Shown: positions 58,418 to 64,000 of the stretch, piece by piece
Layout: every line of letters starts with the position of its first letter
How positions within the stretch are numbered: position 1 is the first letter of the stretch
NCBI RefSeq assembly: GCF_020921035.1
Contig: NC_063155.1
Span: forward strand, 8,727,001-8,791,000
DNA: 64,000 bases
Source: Rhodamnia argentea
Taxonomy: Eukaryota > Streptophyta > Magnoliopsida > Myrtales > Myrtaceae
Reading direction: 5' to 3'
Program-made: the position numbers and the translations under genes
Notes under the pieces: generated by a model
Seen by the model: the letters and a program-made list of their open reading frames with translations, nothing else
Told to the model about the DNA's origin: nothing
The model's database searches: none

Positions 58418-59090
58418 ATGAAAAGGGACCGCATTAGCGGAAGTGCGATTCTTGAAGTCCACCTGATCTCGGCCCAGAACGTGAAGCCGCCTCCGGCCAA
58501 CATGCGCCGCACCGAGACTTACTCCCTCGTCTGGGTCGACCCCGCCACCAAGCTCCGTACCCGCCTCGACCGGGTCGGCTCTGATAACCCCACCTGGAAT
58601 GACAAGTTCTTCTTCTGGGTCGGCCCGGACTTCCTCTCCAGCGACACCTCCAGCGTCACCGTCGAGATCTACGCCGTCGGGTTCATCCGCGACTACCTGG
58701 TCGGCTCCGTGCGGCTGCTCCTGAGCACCGTCCTCTCTTGGCCCGATTTCGTGGGTAATAGCAAACTCCCTTATTTCACGGCCGTCAGCATTCGCCGTCC
58801 TTCCGGCAAGTGAGTACTATCAAATTCCTTCTTTTCTTTAGCGAATTTTTCCGGCGGAATCAACCCAACGTCTTTGATTGCGCAGGATACATGGAGTTCT
58901 CAACATCGGAATAATGCTGACCAACGGCTTCGACTTCACGGCCCTGAAAGGAGCGTCCGCGATCGGCCACGTCAATAATTTTTTGGTCAAAATTAATCGG
59001 AAGGACCGAATTGACAAAAGCATAAAAGACTATGACTTTTTCGACGATTTTTTCGTGTGCCCAGTGGTTGATTCTTATGGTGAAACTTGA
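58418..59090 (+). CDS. C2-domain protein with repeat-derived C-terminus (truncated gene)
   Basis: Exon 1 is 58418-58809 (GTGAGT donor) and exon 2 starts at 58886 after CGCAG. Exon 1 reads SAILEVHLISAQNVKPPPAN, YSLVWVDPATKLRTRLDRVG, NPTWNDKFFFWVGPDFL and TVEIYAVGFIRDYLVGSVRL: a complete plant C2 domain (about residues 8-110) of the SRC2/BAP type, which binds membrane lipids, often with calcium. Exon 2 continues KIHGVLNIGIMLTNGFDFTA and LKGASAIGH as in the family. After about 58969 the sequence is repeat DNA; the frame stays open to TGA 59088-59090, adding about 40 foreign residues. The total would be 198 residues. The leader is CT-rich (58289-58306). It may be expressed as a chimera or be a dead gene. 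Confidence 0.75.
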
Positions 59091-59175
59091 ACCGAGTTTG
59101 AATACAACTTCGTGAAACTTAAATCGTTTATTCATCAAATCGATGTCCAATGGTGATAGAACACTAAAAATTGAT
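59068..59175. repeat. Direct repeat flanking the C2 gene, right copy
   Basis: Counterpart of 57812-57920, joined on its left to 58970-59065, which resembles 57400-57490. The stop codon of the chimeric C2 frame lies in it. Confidence 0.88.
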
Positions 59176-59219
59176 CACATTAGCGCCGTACAAAAGTTAT
59201 GACACTTCTAGTGTACTTT
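59175..59219. mobile_element. Terminal fragment of the Mutator-like MITE family
   Basis: 'acttctagtgtacttttccc' with 'gcgccgtacaaaagttatga' before it is the reverse complement of the left end of 51653-51969. It sits at the junction between the C2 block and segmental copy B. Confidence 0.75.
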
Positions 59220-59545
59220 TCCCTATTTTAGAGGAAACTAGAGTGCTTCTAAATGGAAAAAGAAACCTTTTCAAGAAATTGTAAGAAGTCCTCTTTGACA
59301 AGCGAATTTTCAATTTGCTCTGATGGTGTGAGGGTGAGCTCTAGAGAGAGGTTTACCCGGAGCTTACCTCTTGGCCATGTGGATAATGCTCGACGTGAGT
59401 GGCTTTGATAGGATACCTAAGGACTCGTTATGAGAACACCCTAGGGAAGTTAAGACTATGGGGGTGACTCTGAGGGTACAAGTGGACCCTGAGATTGATA
59501 TTGACTCTTAAGGACAGAGACAACCCATGATTGACTCGTAAGGAC

Positions 59546-61045
59546 GGGTTTTTTTCCAAAATAATTTTTTTAAAATAAATATTTACAAAATTATTTTTTA
59601 AAAATAAATATTTACTGATTTGGGCCTAGCTTGGCGGTTGAATTGTCGAGCGAGGCCCGCTCGGCAGGCCCATTGCCGAGCAAGGCGTAAATCCGACCCG
59701 ATTCCTTTTTTTTTTTTAATTTCATATTTTTTTTAATTATTGATACTTAGAATATTTATTTTATTTATAATTTGTTTTCTTGTGAAGCTTATATTTATAA
59801 CATTATTAGTAATAATTAATGTAAATATTTATTAAGATATATAATTAATAAATAATGTTGTGATATAATGTAATATAGCCGCAGGAATATGTTGGAAACC
59901 GCAATAATAGGTAGATGAGAAACCGTAGTAAAAGAGTTAAAAACCGCATGGAAAGATTAAAAACCGCAGCGAAAGAGTGGAAACGAGCAAAGAAAAGGCA
60001 AAATTTTGGAAGAGCATATCTCATCGCTCGGGCGTCCGTTTGAGACGAATTTTTTTTTTAATATCTCCCTCCGGTGCCACTTCTCTATATCGAATGAAAC
60101 CCCATTTCCCTCTCTCCTCTTTCAATCTTTCCATGCCGGACTCATTAAATCACGTCTTTTGTAGTGGCAAAGGGGTCTAGGCAGTTTTCCATGTCCAAAT
60201 TAAAGAGGAAATAGGGAAAGGAGGGTTCTTTCGATATAGAGAAGTGGCATCGAAGGGAGAAAATGCAAAATTGACAAGGAAAACGGCATTTTTTGGGGAA
60301 AAAGTCTAGCCAAACTACCTACGGCTGTTTGCGGTGGATTCCTCTCGAAAAATTACGTGAAATAAAAAAAAAATCGTCTCAAACGGACGTCCGAGTGATG
60401 AGATATTTTCTTCCAAAATTTTGCCCTTTCTTTACTCGTTTCCACTCTTTCGCTGTGGTTTTTAATCTTTCCATGTGATTTTTAACTCTTTTGCTGCGGT
60501 TTTCCGAAAATACTAAAAAAATAGGAAAACTCATCTAGACAATCTCGAATCGCAAAAATCCATCGTTCGTCACCGCCAACGGTGAATATTTTGTGTCTAT
60601 CCAATAGAGGAATATATCATGAAAATCTCATTTTTTTTTCATTTATCTTACTAATTTTATTTTATGAATATTTTAAATTAATTACATAATTACAACATTA
60701 TTTATTAATTATAGATCTTAATAAATTTTTACATTAATTATTGCTAATTATGTTATAAAGATAAGCTTCACAAGAAAAAAATTATAAATAAAATAAATAT
60801 AAACATGTTAAAAAAATACGAAATAAACTAAATATTATAAATATAAATAATTAAAACTCTTAAAAAAATGAAATTTAAATAATAATAAAAAAGCCCGCTT
60901 GGCAGCTGGGCTGCAAAGCAGCCCAGACCAGGCCCAAAAGGGCCTGCTCGGCAGTTGGGCTACTGAGCGAGGCCCAAATTGGTAAATAATTTTTTTTAAA
61001 ATGATTTCGTAAATATTTAAAAAAATTAAATTGGAAAAAAAACCC
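59546..61045. mobile_element. Foldback (near-palindromic) transposon, 1.5 kb, with 8-bp target duplication
   Basis: Ends GGGTTTTTTTCCAA at the left and GGGTTTTTTTTCCAA inward from the right. GTAAGGAC is repeated directly at 59538-59545 and 61046-61053. The two halves are inverted copies almost to the middle: left 59977-60055 ('gcaaaattttggaagagcat', 'gtccgtttgagacga') pairs with right 60370-60450. Left 'ttgtgaagcttatatttata' pairs with right near 60760-60785. A second smaller hairpin in the centre pairs 60073-60110 with 60210-60255. Segmental copy A has the uninterrupted site at about 53665. No coding sequence. An RNA crossing it would form a long hairpin. Confidence 0.9.
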
Positions 61046-61249
61046 GTAAGGACAGAGCTTAACCTATGATTGACTTGTAAGGACAAAGCCTAGCCTATGA
61101 ATTGGATCATCCTTCATCCTTTATCGAGGAATCAACAATGAATATCTTAATGTCACTTTTTAAGGCCGACAGAAGAGATAAGATTGCAAAGAAGGATCGT
61201 CTCTATTATGGACTCACCAAAGGAATAATCTAATGTCGCTTTCTAAGGC

Positions 61250-61675
61250 TATAGGCTGCGAACGCTTGCGGATATAGGAGATCAGAGGCATGCACTCTCG
61301 TAGAAGGACTTGTTTAAGAAAAGAAATCTCTTTCGAGGCTACCGGCTGCAATCCATTCCGAAGGGTGAAAGCTCCGAGGCCTGGCTAACCGATGTACACT
61401 CGCGGAAGAGGCAGTCACCATATCTCTAGGCAGCAAGTCGCGAGCGTTCGTGGCTCCAAACTCGACCTGTATTTTGAGACACCTTTGAGGAGGTATTGGG
61501 GGAAAGAAATCTTTTGAAGCTAAAGGTTAGCGATCCATTCCGGAGGATGATAGCTCCGCGGCTACTAACCTGTGAACACTTGCATAAAGATTTATTAAAA
61601 TCATATCGCTTTGGAAGCAACAAGTTGCCAGCTGTTCGGCTTCGAACTTGAGCTGTGCTTCTAGACACCTATATG
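61250..61675. repeat. A/B degenerate array, copy B
   Basis: The same array as 53870-54295 in the duplicated segment, with small deletions, e.g. loss of 'ctaacctatg' near 61290. Confidence 0.6.
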
Positions 61676-62818
61676 TTATATTTCTGAAAAAGAGACCGAT
61701 GAAAAGTTTTTCGCGAAGTTAGGAGGGGTTTGGTTTCTGAAATCACATGGTAATTGCTTAACGGGCCATTGTTTGACCAGTTCCCTCTTGATGTTTGGCG
61801 AGTCGCAGTAGCCGTTACCTCTCCCTTGGTGTCATGGCGCCGTTTGGCCGAAACCGTAATCACTACAGCTCCTCCGACGTCCGAGCTGCGTCCCACTCTT
61901 GTCCTAGATAGATTCGGAAGTATCTTTCGAGGTAGTGTTTCTGATCCTACTAGTAGCATCAAGCCCTCTCTTAACTAATGAAATATTCCTGGAGTTTTGT
62001 TGTCCGATTGAACCCAAGGATGATGTTTATTTGCCTTTTCAAAGATGCCCAAGATCACCTGCGCTGCAAATGAATCAGCGTCCCCCCAATTACTGGTCAT
62101 TTACAGATCATGCAAGGAAGAAACTAAAGATTGACTCACCAACAGGCAGGTGGACTCGTGAAGCAATCTCAATTTCAGTATCAAGTATGGCCACAGCAAA
62201 GAGCCCAGCGGTCAGTGATGATAGGTACGGATGATCGATGGGCGAGTTTCGACGGGCATGGCCCGGGATTTATGAAAATTTTAGGACGAGAGAATCGGTT
62301 ATCCGGACTACGCTGCTATATTCAGCTCAAGCCTAAGTTGAAAATCGGGTTTGGCAAACCTAATTGAGCCAAGCTGGGCTCTTAAGAATGAGAGATTCGC
62401 TGCACAAAGAAACTTACGCTGTGGTTAATTCACTTTTGAGAGAAAACTTGGAAAAATGCAAAGGATTTTAGCCTAAAGGGTTCTCATCAAAAGCAAATGA
62501 TATCTCGTAAACTGTAATTGAAAAGTGCATTAAGAAGTAACTTTGACAAAAACACCGCTTGGTGGAAGCACATTGGAAAATGCCCAAATGAGAATCACGT
62601 ATAGAGTCAAAATATTAGGAATTATTGCCTCATGGCATAGTAGGTCTTTGACTGTTCCATCGGTGCAATTCAACGGCACCAACGCATATTCGGCATGGCG
62701 AATTTAAAGATCAAAGCAAAATGATACTTTCTCAAACAAAGATAGCATCAGCTAGACTTATTTTTCTCCAGCAGCAAACAAAGCGCAGGCAAGTTAAAGA
62801 GACTGCAACCTTTTATTT

Positions 62819-63127
62819 CTAGATCCCCTGGGATAGACCATCATTCCTTCCTCCGTCGACTGCCAGATTGTGGCCGTTGATGAATTCCGCCTCTTCGGAC
62901 GCGAGGAAAACCACGGCGTCGGCCACATGCTTCGCTTTCAGCACTCCTTTCAAGCGTGAGCTGGACTCGAACATCCTCTCGCCTTCCTCCTTGCTCACGC
63001 CGAGCGCTCCACGGAGCAATGGTGTGGCGATCGCTCCAGGGGAGACACAGTTCACCCGTATACCGTAGGCTCCGAGTTGCTTGCTCGCTGACCTCGCCAG
63101 ACCCAGCACGGCGTGCTTAGACATCAC
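62819..63127 (-). pseudogene. SDR pseudogene, 3' half only
   Basis: The frame begins within the active site (MSKHAVLGLARSASKQLGAY) and runs to the end AVDGGRNDGLSQGI, nearly the same as the 55462-56252 copy. Upstream of 63127 the sequence jumps to the segment that starts at 41446, just after the codon for the conserved Val/Met before MSK. The N-terminal cofactor-binding half and the catalytic Ser and Tyr are missing. Confidence 0.9.
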
Positions 63128-63136
63128 GTCGTTCCA

Positions 63137-64000
63137 TCGGTCGAAAAGTCATATGGACAAGATTTGCCTCCACCCGTTTCCTATCCTTGGACTTTTGATT
63201 ATTGCGAGGAGGACAAAGCAAACCAATGGCATCAAAAGTCAGATGATGATGTTCATTTGTCATTTCAAAGATGCGTAAGGTCACCCGCGCTACGAATGAT
63301 TTAGCGTAACCTAATGATTACTCAGTCATTCACAGCTAATCTAAGAGATTTAGCTTTAGCTGGCCCCCGGCCACTCGCGGAGGCCTTCGCCGGCGAAGTT
63401 AAGATTTTTGTTGTTATTTTCAGAATTATGAAAATTGAATAAGGGCCAAGTTGAAAAAAAAAAACGAACTAAACACCATTTGCGTTTGTTTAAGAGGGAC
63501 TTTATACCTCCAAAGCCCCCTTGAGAGTGCTGAACTAAATATGCACATAATCATTTTTCACTTTAAGACTTGCCTTGCAAAATGGGATAATGACACACAT
63601 ATTCTTTGAACGTTAGCTCAATAGTTATTCAATGTTGTCTCTAAACTTTAGTGAACATTTAAGGTCAAGTTGCTTGCTCGCCGACCTCACCAAAACCCGG
63701 CACGACGTGCTTAGACATTGTGTAGTCTAAGTAATTCTCGTTTCCGGTGCTGGCCCCAATTCTCGCTGTGTCGAGATTACAGAGTCTCGTTCTACGTTTT
63801 TCTAGCAAGACCATATTGCAGAAAGTAAATTACTTTCCATCTACTGATCGAACCAGACATAAAACACACGAGATCCGCACTGTACCTAAACATGTATCAT
63901 CTAAGAATGGCCTCATATCGGTGATACGGTACGGGTAATGCGTCCGTGCATCGGGTCTATACTCAAACATGTAGAATTCGAGTTGCCTCGCGACATGTTA
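63137..64000. repeat. Duplicated segment D, second copy (empty-site copy)
   Basis: Matches 41446-41644 joined directly to 44553-45330. TAA at 63342-63344 is the unoccupied target of the 2.9-kb element. The copy runs off the window end, so a further SDR gene may follow beyond 64000. Confidence 0.9.
63666..63775 (-). pseudogene. SDR fragment around the catalytic tyrosine, second copy
   Basis: Counterpart of 44998-45105 within duplicated segment D: the minus strand again gives GNEN, DYTMSKH and then decays. The same frame damage shows that the fragment existed before the segment was duplicated. Confidence 0.78.

Larger units (their letters stand above)
59224..63127. repeat. Segmental duplication, copy B (with truncated SDR)
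   Basis: Counterpart of 53349-56252. Differences: a 1.5-kb foldback insertion (59546-61045) and loss of the SDR 5' half at 63127. Between insertions the copies differ by only a few percent by eye; for example 54600-54800 and 61975-62175 are almost the same. Confidence 0.9.

Noticed and set aside
58059-58421. 120-codon open frame just before the C2 gene
   Set aside because: It lies in a CT-rich leader, has low-complexity Ser/Leu/Arg content and no family character. At most a uORF.
1-64000. CRISPR arrays, operons, prophage or bacterial toxin-antitoxin systems
   Set aside because: None is present. Gene structure, introns and repeats are those of a plant nuclear genome.

Overview
This is nuclear DNA of a flowering plant, a eudicot by gene content. 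It shows intron-split genes with GT/AG junctions, a nuclear-type tRNA-Ala without encoded CCA, a two-exon chloroplast protein with a transit peptide, NPF, HD-Zip I and HIR genes, CT/GA microsatellites in leaders and introns, and many TIR transposons. A woody rosid such as a member of the Myrtaceae is possible, but that is only a guess. There are no operons, CRISPR arrays or prokaryotic features.

Layout. 1-2257: 5' half of a HIR (SPFH/band-7) gene on the minus strand, running off the left edge. 2258-12600: mostly transposon-derived, with a 2.87-kb hAT element (TIRs and 8-bp target duplication), a copia integrase remnant, and a ginkbilobin-2-like (Gnk2/DUF26) pseudogene with a duplicated first exon. 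12700-17440: gene island with a RIQ-type thylakoid protein (plus), tRNA-Ala(AGC) (minus) and an intact five-exon NPF4-type transporter... its coding part is four exons (minus). 17440-33000: repeat-rich, with long-inverted-repeat elements, a 288-bp tandem duplication, a truncated copia element, a PIF/Harbinger-like element, a palindromic tandem repeat and a hAT MITE with a perfect 8-bp target duplication. 33000-41320: an HD-Zip I gene of the HAT5/AtHB1 type with a conserved-peptide uORF, and an HPP-domain gene of the chloroplast nitrite-transporter type (minus).

41446-64000: a rearranged block around a short-chain dehydrogenase/reductase (SDR) family. One SDR gene is intact (45547-46323), one carries a single frameshift, one is cut off in the middle, and two short pieces surround the catalytic tyrosine. 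Duplicated copies here act as internal empty sites that prove two insertions: a 2.9-kb PIF/Harbinger-like element carrying pieces of a multi-exon gene, and a 1.5-kb foldback element with an 8-bp target duplication. A C2-domain gene lies inside this block, and its 3' part has been replaced by repeat sequence that stays open and gives it a foreign tail.

The genes do not form one pathway. HIR, NPF, RIQ, HD-Zip and HPP are ordinary dispersed plant genes; only the SDR copies form a local family. Exon coordinates come from reading splice junctions against remembered family conservation and have no transcript support.
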